Assembly: GCF_042453785.1 (NCBI RefSeq)
Contig: NC_091674.1
Location: 4,332,001-4,396,000 of the forward strand
DNA length: 64,000 nt
DNA from: Malus domestica
Lineage: Eukaryota > Streptophyta > Magnoliopsida > Rosales > Rosaceae
Direction of reading: 5' to 3'
Positions within the stretch are counted from its first letter, which is position 1, and each line of letters opens with the position of its first letter. The notes under the pieces are model-generated. The model had not been told where the DNA came from. It saw nothing but the letters and a program-made list of their open reading frames with translations, and made no database searches. Positions 1 through 11,916 of this stretch are shown piece by piece. A program made the position numbers and the translations under genes.

Positions 1-119
1 TTTCAACCGCGACGGACACCGCAAAGTCTCAAAGTGTGAAGAGTCTCAAAGCTCAGTTGCCGCTGCAAACCTAAATAATAGAGTAATAGACCCATTTTTC
101 ACTGTAATTTTACGGATAA

Positions 120-128
120 AAAATTAAT
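120..128. repeat. 9-bp target-site duplication of the MULE, left copy
   Basis: AAAATTAAT lies immediately before the left TIR and is identical to 7975-7983 after the right TIR. Confidence 0.9.
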
Positions 129-970
129 GGGTAAATCTCTGGTACTACCTCATGTTTCGTAGTTTTCAATATTTAGTATGTTAAGTTTTTTTCATCTCAG
201 AGTTATACTAAAGTGTAAATTTTGGAACAGTTTCATACATCTGTTATTCAAACTGTTAAGTCTCTCGTTAACTGTGACGTGGCGTCCATGTGAATAACAA
301 TTGGGCGTCACGTGGATCCACGTGGAATTTTTTTAGAGAGGGGGTTTCAGTTAAAAAAAAAATTCAAAATTCAAAATTCGCGACCCCCATCTCCCCCAGA
401 AAAGGTGAAAAGTTGAAAAGTGAAACCACTTTTCACTTCCCTAGAAAATTGCAACCCCCTATCTCCGTCCGAAACCCTACCAACGAGCCGTTACTCGACC
501 TCGTCGTCGTACGTTGCGCACACGTTTCTGGGAAAGATTGTCATGAAGCAATCGCTGACGATGGGGTGGGAAAAAAGGAGGATCGAAGTGGGTGAAACAC
601 CACTTTATTGTAAGTAACCTACCTTTTTCGAAGTGTAGATAATATGGGTTTAGGTTTTCCGATTTTTCAATTTTGAATTTTAGGGATTAGGGATTTGTGA
701 GTTCCAATCCCTTTTTTTGTTTTTTGTATGGTTTCTGGAATTGTGTTTTGTAGTGGGTTGTGCATGTGGTTTTGTCTTCAATCGTGGTCCCCATGGTTTT
801 GTTTTCACCTTTTTTTCTATGGTTTCGGGAAAAATGGGGGAATTGTATTCATGGTCCCCATGGTTTTGTTTTCACATTTTTTCCTCATGGTCTTACTAGT
901 GTTTTCACCTTTTTCCTCATGTGTCTCCAGGATTTTATGTTGTTTTCACTTTTCTCCTTGACTTTGCAGG

Positions 971-1685
971 CATGCCTGAATTATTTAGCCTTAAAATTAA
1001 CCACGGTGAGAAGTGGTCTGAAAGTGCATATATGGAAAGGTTTGAGGCTTGGTTTGATTACGTAGACAAAGACTTCATATCTTTTTTCGAGATTGATGAA
1101 ATGGTTAAGGAGTTAGGATATGATGGGTTTATGTTGTATCACTATAGGATTCTTGGGATGTCTTATTAGGAGGGATTAAGGCTTATTGAACAAGACCAAG
1201 ATGTGGCTGAAATGTGCAAGTATGTTCCAGGGGTTAGGGAAATAGAAATGTACCTAGAACATCTAAATCCGAAGCAAGCTGCCCTGAAACATAAGCTTTT
1301 GATGAATCTAGATGAGAATGCCATATTAACAAAAGGTGTCATTATAGATGATATTGAGGAATCAAGGGTGGCGATTTCGATTACAAAGGGAAGTGGATCA
1401 AAGCTGAAGAAGGGTAGAGCAAAAGGGGGTGCGGATGACTTAGAAAAATGGCTATGTTTTTTGAATGATATAGCCTACAATGGTGATGATGAACATGAGG
1501 CTGAAGCAACTGAGGGAGGACAAGGAAGTGGAGATGAGGCTGAAGATGGTCCTCTCAATGCTGATAATGAAGGTGATGAAGATGATGAAATTGAAGAAGG
1601 TCACGAAGCTAAAGAAGTTAATGAAGGGACCGAAGTAGAAGCTAATGAAGGAAAATTTTTGAAACATTTATTTTTACAATTTTAA
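971..1685 (+). pseudogene. MULE transposase, N-terminal part (broken)
   Basis: Reading starts at a Met near 972 (MPELFSLKINHG) after a plausible acceptor (ttgcag). The stretch resembles the N-terminal region of plant MuDR-type transposases that comes before the MuDR DNA-binding domain. An in-frame TAG (1167-1169) interrupts it. The continuation runs through QDVAEMCKYVPGVREIEMYLEH and a very acidic Glu/Asp/Gly-rich linker to a stop at 1683-1685. Downstream, the acidic sequence carries on in decayed form to the insertion point at 1877 and resumes at 5056 after the inserted LTR-like unit. Family identity rests on context (TIRs, 9-bp duplication, downstream MuDR and SWIM motifs). It cannot be functional as read. 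Confidence 0.75.
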
Positions 1686-1877
1686 TTTTTGTATTCAATT
1701 ATTTTTGTAAAGTTTAGGTTTTTAACAAATATGCATTGTTTGTGGCAGTAAATGTAGAGGATGACACTATAGATAGTGAGTTTGTGGACAATGACTAAAG
1801 TTTGGAAGATGATGATCGTCGTGCAGTAGATGATACGGTTGTAGAAAGTGTCGTTGGAGATGCTGAAAGGGGTGAAG

Positions 1878-4800
1878 TGTGAAATCCCATTTCCGGATTT
1901 CACTGTTATAATATACGTATTTGCATTATTGAGATTTTATATTATTTTTCGAAAATTTATATTAATTTATTGAATTTAGATTTCAATTAAATTAGTTACC
2001 AAGAGTGAAGTTTAGAAAATAATTATTTAAAATTCGTTGACCTTTCGAGGTCACAAGTAACGTTTTTAAATAGATCTTGAAACCACGAATACATGGGCGA
2101 AAGCCGTTTGCGAATCCGGATTATAACGGTATAGTTATAGACATTTGAAATCATTTACTAAACTATAGTTTTTAATTAATTAAAATCCCACTTTGTGGGA
2201 AAGAGGCCCAATCATGTAAGATTTAAGGTGGACCAATTAGAAAACAAAAAACAAAAATGTGGACTTAGAGGGCAGCACGGGAGGAAGAAAAGAAGAAGGG
2301 GGCGGAAGAAAAAAGAAAGAAAAGAAAAGGGGGACTTAGAGGGCAGCACGAGAGGAAGAAAAGAAAAGGGGCGGTAGAAGAAAAGAAAAAAAAAGGGAAG
2401 AGAGACGGAAAAAGGGAGTTGTGAAAGAGAAGGGGGAAAAGAACGTTCTTCCACGTTCTTCCTGACTTTGCGAGGAAAGAAAAAGAAACAGGGAGGATGT
2501 GGCTCTTCCATTGCTGTTGGAAGAAAATCCTTCTTTCTTCAGGCAAAAATCGGAGAGAGAGGAGTTAGAGAATGTGATTGTGAAGGAAGGATTCAGAGAT
2601 TTAAAGGGTAAATTCCTTGTTACTTCATTATCTTGATTTTCGAATTTAACTTTCTTAAGTTGAATCGAAACTGCCATGATATATTGGAGTTCTTCATTCT
2701 ATTTAGGGTTTCTATCATTCAATGAACTAGTCTAAACATGAATTAGAGTTGGGTATTTCGGATTGGGTGTGTAGATCAAATTTCTTGATCAAGAGTTTGG
2801 TTCAAAAGGTCAATTTCTTGTTAATTTTGAGTCATGTTAGTTTTGGATGTTGTATACAGGACCTTTAGACTACTTGGAAGTATTTTGGGATTTGTTATAT
2901 GAATTGGAAGTGGGATGTTACGGAAGCTCCAGAAAATTGATTTCTTTGCAAATAAAACTCAAGTTTTGAGTAGCCTTCTTTGGCTCTTAATTTCTAGGCC
3001 TTTATGTGCTCCTTTGGAGAAAATTTTTAGTGTGTTGAAAGTACATATGTTCATGGTCGTAACCCAATTGTTTTCACTTAGATCCGTTGAGTTTTGGTTG
3101 ATCAAAATCTTATTTAAACTTGGGTCGCGAGCTGCCAAACAGCAGCAGAAAATTGGGTGTCCAGTTTCAAGACTCCGTTTTTCTTTTGGCATAACTTCCA
3201 ATTTAGAGCTCCGTTTTCTACAAACTTTGTATGCTTTTAAAGTACAGAACACAAGCTTCAAAACTCATATAATATTACATTATTTAGTTTAGTTTTGAAT
3301 GTTCCAAAGGGAGCCTAAACTTGGTCCAATGGTGCTGTTTTCTGCAGATTTTGTGGAGAAGCAGAGTACTGATTTTGCCACACCTAGTTTCTTTCCAGAT
3401 TCCTCTCTAATCTTCTTTACTACTAATTGAGTGATGGTATTAATATCATTTGTGGATATGACATGGTTTTATAAATATGTTTTCTATTAAATGTGATTCT
3501 TTTATATTTGGTCATCGATCTATTTTTATTAAATGTGATTTGATTCATGGATGGGTATTATTTGTGGAAAAGTGATTCAAATTGCATATTGAAATGTGAA
3601 TTATATATATATATATGCCATAGACCCATGTTAATTAAATGTGAATTCTATTGAAGTGTTATTTTATTTTTTATCATTGATCTATTTTCATTAAGTATGA
3701 TTTGACTTGTGCATTGGAAATATGGTTTGTATTGTATGATTGGATTGATGTGATGAAATGCGAGGGCTAGTAGTGGACCATTAACCCATTGTTATGGGAT
3801 TTGTTACTTCGAAACATGTTTCAACCCTCGTGTCATTATTTCATTCTCGTTTCGTTGAGTCTTTGTACCTTGAAGAACTTGATCCATGTATTGTTTCATT
3901 GATTGGTGTTACATATTCTACTCCGCGATTCCGTTGAGTGATGGTCCGGAATCGTATCCTGGTCTGGATTTCGTTGAGTGATGGTCCGGAATCCCTTCTA
4001 CTCCGCAATTCTGTTGAGTGATGGTCCGGAATCGTATCTACTCAGATTCCGTTGAAAGATGGTCCGGAATCTCTTCTACTCCGCGATTCCGTTGAGTGAT
4101 TTCCGGAATCGTATCTAACTTGGGTTTCATTTAGTGGTGGTTATGCATTGTGCTCCGCGATTCAGTTGTGTGATGGTCCAGAATCGTATCCACTTGGATT
4201 CCGTTAAGAGTTGGTCTGGAATCCTTCATACTTCGTGATTCCGTTGAGAGATGGTCCGGGATCGTGTTCACCTTGGATTTTATTGAGTTTGGATCGAGAT
4301 AGCTTTAGAGATGTAGGCTTCGCCCGAACTGTGTCGCTCTAACCCTACTTTTCATGGTGTTGTATGAGATCATGATTATGAGCTGTTATGATTTGATCCA
4401 GACGAACCGTTGGATGTCTGGATGACTCCTTCAGAATTGTTAGAGTTCCTTGGTTAAATTTGTGAAATGATATGTTACTGCATTCATTGATTAAACAATT
4501 AAATGCTAAGATCATGTATCTTTGATTCATGATTAATTAATTGATGTGATTGTGGAATGACGTTGGGTATGATTGAGATTATTATGATTAGAGTAATTGA
4601 TTAATGTGACTTGAGAATAACATTGTGTTTCGTTGGTTCTTTGATATGTTACATACTATGATTTGTGATATTATGTGAAACAGGGTGATTTATATGATGG
4701 ATGAATTGGAAAGTATCTGTGTGAGTATGGGTTACATGCGTGTATGAAAGATGATAATTGTTGTTGACGTAAGGTTGATGTGTAAGTCTTATGATTTTCT

Positions 4801-5050
4801 GTTAGAAGTATTTTACAGAAAGATTAGAGTTGACGATTGTGGAACTACGAATGGCTTGATCCCTATTGAGGGTATGTAGGCAGTCTAACGAGGAGGTTAG
4901 ATGCAGCCATAAAGTAAATGAAAAATTACTTTGCAATTTGATTCTCGAGTTATGATTTGCCACATTATGGAGATGGGGTATGTAAAAGATACGAGTATTT
5001 GGTGATGTCACGTGTCGATCATGAACATATGTCGGGATCGGGGCGTGACA
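1878..5050 (+). mobile_element. 3.2-kb LTR-like insertion (probable solo LTR) inside the MULE
   Basis: The unit begins TGTGAAATCCC and ends CGGGGCGTGACA. It is flanked by the 5-bp direct repeat TGAAG (1873-1877 and 5051-5055), as expected for LTR-element integration. No gag-pol coding sequence and no second LTR were found, so a very long solo LTR or non-autonomous element is the simplest reading. Stretches near 2087-2200 and 4839-4905 resemble 28098-28205 and 30066-30136 in the second long LTR-like unit, so the two are related. It contains a purine-rich tract (about 2275-2440) and a hairpin array (3925-4264). Confidence 0.8.
3925..4264. repeat. Array of about eight short hairpin repeats
   Basis: About eight degenerate units follow the pattern GATTCCG, a 12-13-nt spacer (ttgagtgatggtc-like), then CGGAATC. 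The two arms are exact reverse complements in most units. Units start near 3927, 3967, 4007, 4044, 4083, 4159, 4196 and 4235, usually about 40 bp apart, and nearly all could fold into a 7-bp stem. The array lies inside the 1878-5050 LTR-like unit. No function can be assigned. Confidence 0.8.
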
Positions 5051-5055
5051 TGAAG

Positions 5056-7009
5056 GGGTTGGGATCCAACATCCAGAAGACGTTATTGATGCAAGGGATG
5101 TAGATGACGTTCCCCTTGATTATGAGAGACAAGACTTAGATGGCCTGCATAATGTTGACAATTTAGGTTCAGAATGTGATGAGAAGGTCATCTACCCTGA
5201 GTTTAATGAAGAAGCTGACAAGGATGATACAAAGATTGAAAAGGGATTGAAGTTCAGAGATGCTGCACAGTTGAGAGAGGCAGTGTGGTATCACTCCTTT
5301 AAGCATGGTGCACCTTCTATTAAGCTAAAAACGAATGAGAAATGGAAGATTAGTGCAAAGTGTGAGAAAAATTGTCCATGGAGATTGTATGCTTCTAGGA
5401 TGTACAATGAAGATTCAATGCAAGTGAAAACCTATGTTGGGAAACATGAATGTTTGAGGATTTGGAAGGAAAATCCTAACTGCAAAGTGGCATGGCTTGT
5501 GAAGAGGTATGTGGACGAGTTCAGACTCAACCCAAGCATGCCATCACTACATTTATGGAGACAGTGAAGGAGGAAAGAATGGTTGAGATCCACCTTAAGA
5601 CAGCCTACAGAGTGAGAGCACAATGTTTGAAAATCCTTGAGGGGAGTAACATGGATCAGTACACAAAGTTGTGGGAGTACTGTGATGAGCTTAGGAGGAC
5701 AAACCGGTAGTACAGTTCAGATAAAGGTGCTGCCCTATGATGATACTCATGTGATATTTCAAAGGATTTATATTTTTTGGGGGGCTTGTAAAAATGGATT
5801 TAAGAATAGATGTAGGTAGCTTGTAGGGTTGGATGGTTATCACTTGAAGGGAGTGGTCAAGGGCCAATTACTGTCTGCAATGGGAATGAATGCAAATAAC
5901 CAAACTTGGGTTATTGCATATGCTATAATAGAGCTTGAGAACAAGGATAGTTGGGTTTGGTTTGGTTTCTGGAACTGCTAGCTGCTGACTTGGGAATTGT
6001 GCACCAGCGTGCTTGGACTTTCATTTTTAACAAACAAAAGGATTTAATACCAGCTTTTGAGAAAGTGTTACCTGATTGTAATTATCGGTTATGTGTTAGG
6101 CACTTATACACCAACTACAAGGCAGATAGGTTTAAAGGGAAAATATTAAATGATGCCTTATGGAATACTGCCAATGCAACAACCATCGCTGATTTTAGAG
6201 AGAGTATGGCTGAGGTGAATAAGCTGAATGAATAAGCTTATAAATGGTTAGAGAAGAGACCAACCTTGCATTGGAGTAGGTCATACTTTGAGACACACAC
6301 TCAGTGTGACATTCTCTTAAACAACCTTTGTGAGAGCTTCAATTCTTTTATCTTAAGGTCTAGGGACAAGCCTATTTTTACCATATTGTAAACTATAAGA
6401 GTTTTATTAATGAAGAGGATATGGTTGAGAAGAGATGCAATGAGGAAGGATAAATGAGTTATCTGCCCAAAAATCCAGAAGAAGTTGGAGGAGTACAAAT
6501 TGAAAAGCTCACACACTATAGCTACATGGTTTGGATGAGAAAATTTTGAAGCGGATAAAGGCAGAGGCAATATATTTGTGGTGGATTTGAATGGGTGCAC
6601 TTGCTCATGCAGAAGATGAGATTTGACAGACTTTCCTTGCATACATGGTTACTTGGCCATCTATTATGTAAGGAGACAGCTTGAGGAATTTGTTTCCTCT
6701 TGATACAAGAAGGAGAAGTACTTTGAAGCTTACGAAAACTTGATTCAACCTGTCCAAGGCATGAAATTTTGGGAGCTATCTGAAAACAAATGCATTTTTC
6801 CTCCAACTTTTAAAAGGCAGCCGAGGAGACCAAAAAATAAGAGACATAGGGAGGGTGATGAAAATGAATTCAAGTTAAGCAAGAGAGGGCAAAAAAGTGT
6901 GAAGTGTAGTGTTTGCAAGGCCTCGGGACACAACAAGGGCAGATGCCCTACCACTCATCCTCCTCCAGCTACTAGAAAAGGAAGAAAAAGCAAGAAAAAT
7001 AAGGTATAA
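5056..7009 (+). pseudogene. MULE transposase, central and C-terminal part (broken)
   Basis: This is the continuation of the MULE transposase after the insertion. In order it shows: an acidic linker; a MuDR DNA-binding-like block (5247-5567, FRDAAQLREAVWYHSFKHG ... KCEKNCPWRLYAS); a transposase core with a first catalytic-Asp-type motif LVGLDGYHLKG (about 5820); the CVRHLYTNYK block (about 6090); a SWIM-type zinc motif CTCSCRR ... FPCIHG (about 6597-6650); and a C-terminal zinc knuckle CSVCKASGHNKGRC (about 6907-6948) in a basic tail. At least two frame changes and several stops (for example after NKLNE at 6233 and within the SWIM motif) interrupt it. The order of domains is that of plant MURA/FAR1-like MULE transposases. 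Confidence 0.85.
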
Positions 7010-7974
7010 TTTTGATATTTTTTGTTGATTTTTCATTTCTTAAGTGAATTTGTTATTTGTAAAGTGTAGTATATGTCAGTGCTAATGCTATATGGGTTCA
7101 TTACTTAGGCCTCAACATCTAAGGCATCACAACCCTCTCAGTCATCGCAGCCATGCACTTAGGAAGCTCCACAACCTTCATCTCAGCCAACTCAAGCCTC
7201 TCAAACCACTTCAAAGTCTACTGCAAGAGGTCAGAAAAGGAGGAGGAATTTTCCATGATGTTGCTTTAATGCTTTAGGTTGTCTAAGGGTTCATTTTGTT
7301 ATAGTTGAATATGCACTTAGTTTTTTTGGAAACAACTTTCCGATAGATCTTTAGTGTTTTGGACAGAGTTTAATTAGTTGTTAAAGTTGACCCATTAGTG
7401 TTTTAGACAGTGTTTTGGCCAGTTTTTTGGACAGATCTTTAGTGTTTTTGGAAGAACACCTTGACCCATTAGTTGTAAAAGTTGTGGTCTTTTGATACTT
7501 TTGTATGAATTGGAGGGTGTATATTGAACTTTGTTGTGAATTGAAAGTTGTTGACAATTGAACTTTGTTGGTAGTTTAAATGATGAATTTGCAGATTTAG
7601 AATTCAAAGTTTGTTTGGAATTGAATTTGCAGATTTGGAATAGAAAGTTGTGGTTTTTTCCCTATTTAATTTGATTTTTTTTTTCAAAAAATTTTGGCGG
7701 GAAAAAAATGTAAGAACATGGTTGTGGGAAAAAAAAATTTGGGCGGGAATTTTTTTTTTTGAACCCCTTCTCAAAAAAAAAATTCCACGTAGCGCCCAGT
7801 CATTGTCCATGTGGACGCCACGTCACAGTTAACGGGAGACTTAACAGTTTGACTGACGGATGTATGAGACTGTCCCAAAATTTACACTTTAGGTATGACT
7901 CTGGGACGAAAAAAACTTGATGTACTAAATGTTGAAAACCACGAAACATAAGGGTAGTAAACAGAGATTTACCC

Positions 7975-7983
7975 AAAATTAAT
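7975..7983. repeat. 9-bp target-site duplication of the MULE, right copy
   Basis: AAAATTAAT lies directly after the right TIR and matches 120-128 exactly. Confidence 0.9.
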
Positions 7984-9240
7984 TAACCTTTTTGAGACCA
8001 AGGGACTTTATTTTATTTTATATTTTCTACAAATATTTTGCTTTCACAATGCCATTTCTTAATGGAGGGGTAAAAGTTGGATTAAAATTATCAATTCCAC
8101 CAATAAAATTTCTAACCCGAGTTCAAAATTTTCATAAAGATTAGAGTGCATATTGAGAATTTAGAAAATTCGGGGATTTGAATTTTCCAAACTTATTTCG
8201 GAGAATTTTTTAAAATGTGTCTGGATCCTTACATTATGTTTGGTTGCCCTTGAGTGCGTCTGGAACTACATATCCTATGGATTACATGGAGGGTCTGGAA
8301 TCTTACATCCTATCTTAGGTATAATTTCTATCCGATTTCATGAGTGCGATTAGAATGCAGAACTGTACATCTTATGGATTACATAGAATGAGTTATGCTA
8401 GTCATATTATTTTATTATATATATGAAAAACATGATTAAATGCATGTATGCATCAATAATGAAAAGACGGTTGAATGCTTATGTGGACTCAATCGAAATT
8501 TGTGAGTGATTTATATATGTAGAGGATTTAAGAAATGTTTCCTAGATGAGATCAATTGACTTTTAAATCACATATGTTATATTACTATTACTCATACGAG
8601 CTTCATAACTTATTCGGGTTTAGCTTTGCCTAGTGCATATTCTCATGGTGTGCTCGAGAGTATGGTTCGTTTAAACTGTATTGTAATTTTGTTTCTGCGA
8701 AATATCTTATCTATATTATGTACGAGTCCCAGTTGATTCTTTGTATTATTGTAATGCTACTTTTGGCGGCCACATGCCGATCTTGAGCGTTTCTCGGAAT
8801 CGGAGCGTAACACAACCTATCCACATGAGACACACTGTATTTTTTAAACAAAAAGCTAACACGAGTTTAAATTTGTACCTCAATTGCTAAAAGCGCTCAC
8901 TATAAAAATTTAATTGATAATTCTTCCACCACAAGGATCCTATTGATATTACGGTGTCACCACAAGAACCCAGAAAAAGTTTTAGGCTAGCATTCGAATT
9001 CTCAGGCAAGTCCAAACGATTCTGTGGAGAGATACAACTAATTAGCCAAGCAATTCCAACAACAAAATAAAATCTTTGCTTTGTCTATTTACATGCGAAT
9101 ACCAGCCGAATTATTTGTTAGACACACAAAATTTATACACAACGTTATGTACATTTTAATTCATATACAATATTAGATTTATCTACTTGAAGTACTTTTA
9201 TACACTATTTTTGAGCATGTCATGTGACGGCACCTCCTAT
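7984..9240. other. AT-rich non-coding stretch with an old LTR-like remnant
   Basis: No gene is seen. The part from about 8220 to 8813 looks like the 3' portion of a related LTR. It ends with a gccgatcttgag...tcggaatcggagcgtaaca pattern very like the end of the 1878-5050 unit (tcggggcgtgaca). No left boundary or target duplication was found. The last 300 bp hold nothing recognisable. Confidence 0.4.
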
Positions 9241-9244
9241 TAGG

Positions 9245-9770
9245 ACATTATAAAGTTAAACTTTGATGGTTTTATCTTTCAGAGAGAGCTACTGCCGTCT
9301 TTTTGTTAAGGAATTTTGAGGTCGAGTTATTGGTGCTGGTGCTTTCAACATAGACAGAGTAACTATTTTAGTGGTTGAGGCTATGGGTTTGAGGGAAGGA
9401 TTAGGGTTTGCCAGACGTAAAGGGTTTCAAAACATTATGGTGGAGGGAGATTCAAAGTTAATCGTATGTGCGGTTCAAGGAAAATGGGATGTACCTTGGA
9501 ACCAAAATCTATTATCGAGGATATTTGCGGGACTGCCTCATAATTCAATCGCATCGAATGGAACCATGTTTTCAGATAAGCAAATTTTGTGGCAGATGTA
9601 TTAGCTCATCTAGATCTCACTCTTAATAATCTGTATTTCTGGGATCATTGTCTCCCTTTTATAGCGTTTAATGCCCTCAACTTCGATTGCTTGGGCATCG
9701 ATTGTTGTAGAGGTTTTTCCCCTTAATAAATTTCTTTTCTTGATAAAAAAATAAAAAAATAAAAAAAATT
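9245..9770 (+). pseudogene. LINE 3' end with RNase H-like (RVT_3) remnant
   Basis: A broken coding stretch reads IKLNFDG ... GRVIGAGAFNIDR ... VVEAMGLREGLGFARRKGF ... VEGDSKLIVCAVQGKWDVPW. This is the pattern of the plant RVT_3 RNase H-like domain found at the end of L1-type LINE polyproteins and their remnants. The longest clean piece is 9371-9604. It needs at least two frame changes and ends in early stops. It is followed by a TAATAAA stretch and an A-rich tail (about 9745-9770) that fits a LINE 3' end. The rest of the LINE is missing, as in most 5'-truncated copies. Confidence 0.65.
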
Positions 9771-9993
9771 CTCTAAGAATTGTGTTAACTTTCTGTGTGC
9801 AAATATAATTAGTAATCAAATAAAAAGTTAATCTACGGTCTCTTCCGGATGTGCCCTTCTTTTTTGTGTGTGAGTTTTGCTTGTTCGTTGTAAATATATA
9901 AATTAACGTTTTTTTTAATAATACTTAGTTGACCTGTTTTTCGCTTACTTGAACGTCATAAAGGTGTCATGTAAATTAACAGATACAATATGA

Positions 9994-10110
9994 CCAATGA
10001 ATAAAAAAAAAATCTAAGAACTAAATAAAATGGCCTCCTTGATATCAACATCCAATGAATAAAAAAAAAAATCTAAGAACTAAATAAAATAGCCTCCTTG
10101 ATATCAACAT
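9994..10110. repeat. 58-bp tandem duplication
   Basis: Two adjacent copies (9994-10051 and 10052-10110) begin ccaatgaataaaa and end gatatcaacat. They differ by one A in the homopolymer and one G/A change. It is a recent local duplication in AT-rich DNA. Confidence 0.9.
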
Positions 10111-11239
10111 GGCACCCTATGACCAAAGTTACCGAGTTCTCGTAAATGAATAGTTGTTAACTTGATAACTCAATAGACGTCGGAAGGACAACTAGGGTAA
10201 CAACTTGTAACTTTACAGATTAATTTTACCAATTTTAAAGGACGTTGACCAAACTGTTCTGTGCTCTTAAAACCATTGGTTGGGTAATAAATTTCTATAG
10301 AATTTGCCACAACATGAGTTCTGAGTTTAAACTCTCCCAAATATGATGAGTGTTTTGATTTGATTTTTTTGACTACCGATTAGAATGGGCCGGCAATTGC
10401 ACAAGGGAAAGGGGAATTGTCATTAAGACAGTGTTCAATCTTCGGGGATAAAGTTTAAAATTTTCTGTTAGAAAATTTTAAATCATAAGTTCAAAATTAT
10501 TTTTCTCCTCCAACCCTTGTGTTTTAAAATATTAGCTCGTGATGATCAAATAAGATTTTAGCCTAACTTTTTGTTTTCAGTAGCCTTTTTAAAATAAAAT
10601 TTATATAGATTATCTTATTTATTTTTATGAACATTTTAGTCTAAAAATATTTAAATTCTGATAAGTAATTAAAAATCATACAAATATACAGGTATTTATA
10701 AAGTTTTAAGTTAAATTTAATTTAAATAATTTTCTTAAATAATTTTAGATGTTAGATTTAATTTTAGGCCATCAATTTTTTTTTTTTTTACTATTAGATT
10801 TGATCTCATGTGATCATAAATGTTATATTATAAGTAAAAAACAAAAAAAATGTTTGAAATATGACAGTTTGATGGGTCTAGAATAATTTAAGTTAGGCTT
10901 AAATCCTGGGGAGAATCTAGCCCATAAATATATTTTCTCCCCAGGACTTATTTTAGCCCATGATTGGAGATGGTTTGGAGGGGTTTTAAAGCTTATATGT
11001 AAAGTTTTATCTTATAGATTGGAGATGATCTAAAATGCTTACTAGAAACAACCCCAAATCGAAACAAGTGAATGTTTGATTTTCCTTCCCATTTTTGACT
11101 CGTTTACTAACTTCTACGAACACAAACCGACCTGTTTCTTTCCAAGATAAATCCAAATATGACACTAATAAGGAAACCAAACCCTAATCAATTACAAGTC
11201 TTCGTACCAACTCTTATATATACCCTCTCTCTGGTTCTA
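10111..11239. other. AT-rich intergenic stretch, no gene
   Basis: No coding signal is present. Around 10885-10960 a gap-containing inverted repeat (tcctggggagaatctagccca against its approximate complement after cccataaatatat) looks like an old foldback/MITE remnant. Confidence 0.35.
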
Positions 11240-11916
11240 GCAACTCCACCCATGGAGCCTTCCCCCCTGGCAATCCACTATTGAATCCACCATATTGAAC
11301 AGTAACTGCCTTTAATGAATAGTAACTGCCATTAATGAACAGTAATTGCCATTTGCATCTCCACCCTTGGAGCCCTCCCCCTGGCAATAGGCAATAAAAT
11401 ATTAGTTTTTTTTTGTTTGTTTAAATAATACAAAATAAAATTATTTGTAATTTCGGATAAGATTTTTTAAATCATTCTCGTTGCGCCACGTGTCATTTTA
11501 TAAAAAAAACAATTATTTAGTGATGGAGTTCGATAAGATTTTTATCCAATGTTATCGTGCCACGTGTCGTTATCTTTTGAGAATCTTTGACGATATATTT
11601 CGATCATATTTTAACTCGTTCAAAATTGCGCCACGTGTCATTATCCGAAAAGATAATTATTGGAGATTGATTTCGATAAGATTTTTATCCAATACGATCG
11701 TGCAACGTGTCATTATCTTTTCAGAATCTTTGAGGATAGATTTCGATCAGATTTTTAACGAATGACGGCATGCCATGTGGCCTCATCTACAATCTGATCA
11801 TTTCTGAATCGTCCATATAATCCACCATCCATCCTCACAAATCTCACACCAATTTTCTCAACATCTCTATCTCATTATTTATAGTTTCTGCTTCTTCTTC
11901 ACAATCCATCCTTACA

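Larger units (their letters stand above)
129..7974 (+). mobile_element. Mutator-like element (MULE), decayed, with long TIRs
   Basis: The left end (129 to about 345) reappears inverted at about 7745-7974. Both ends open GGGTAAATCTCTG and continue with strong similarity for over 200 bp, including a shared GTTAACTGTGACGTGGCGTC block. The element is flanked by a perfect 9-bp direct repeat AAAATTAAT (120-128 and 7975-7983), the duplication size typical of MULEs. The interior holds broken transposase sequence (965-1685 and 5056-7009) and a later 3.2-kb insertion at 1878-5050. Both boundaries and the duplication are read directly. The many stops in the transposase show that it can no longer move by itself. 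Confidence 0.93.

Noticed and set aside
290-961. Overlapping small open frames after the left MULE end
   Set aside because: They lie in TIR and T-rich intron-like sequence, overlap one another and have no family resemblance.
2195-2677. Open frames of 60-113 codons on both strands in a purine tract
   Set aside because: Low-complexity GA-rich DNA gives Arg/Lys- or Ser/Phe-rich translations; it is inside the LTR-like insertion.
1873-5055. Gypsy or Copia coding region inside the 3.2-kb insertion
   Set aside because: No gag, protease, reverse transcriptase, RNase H or integrase motif was seen in any frame.
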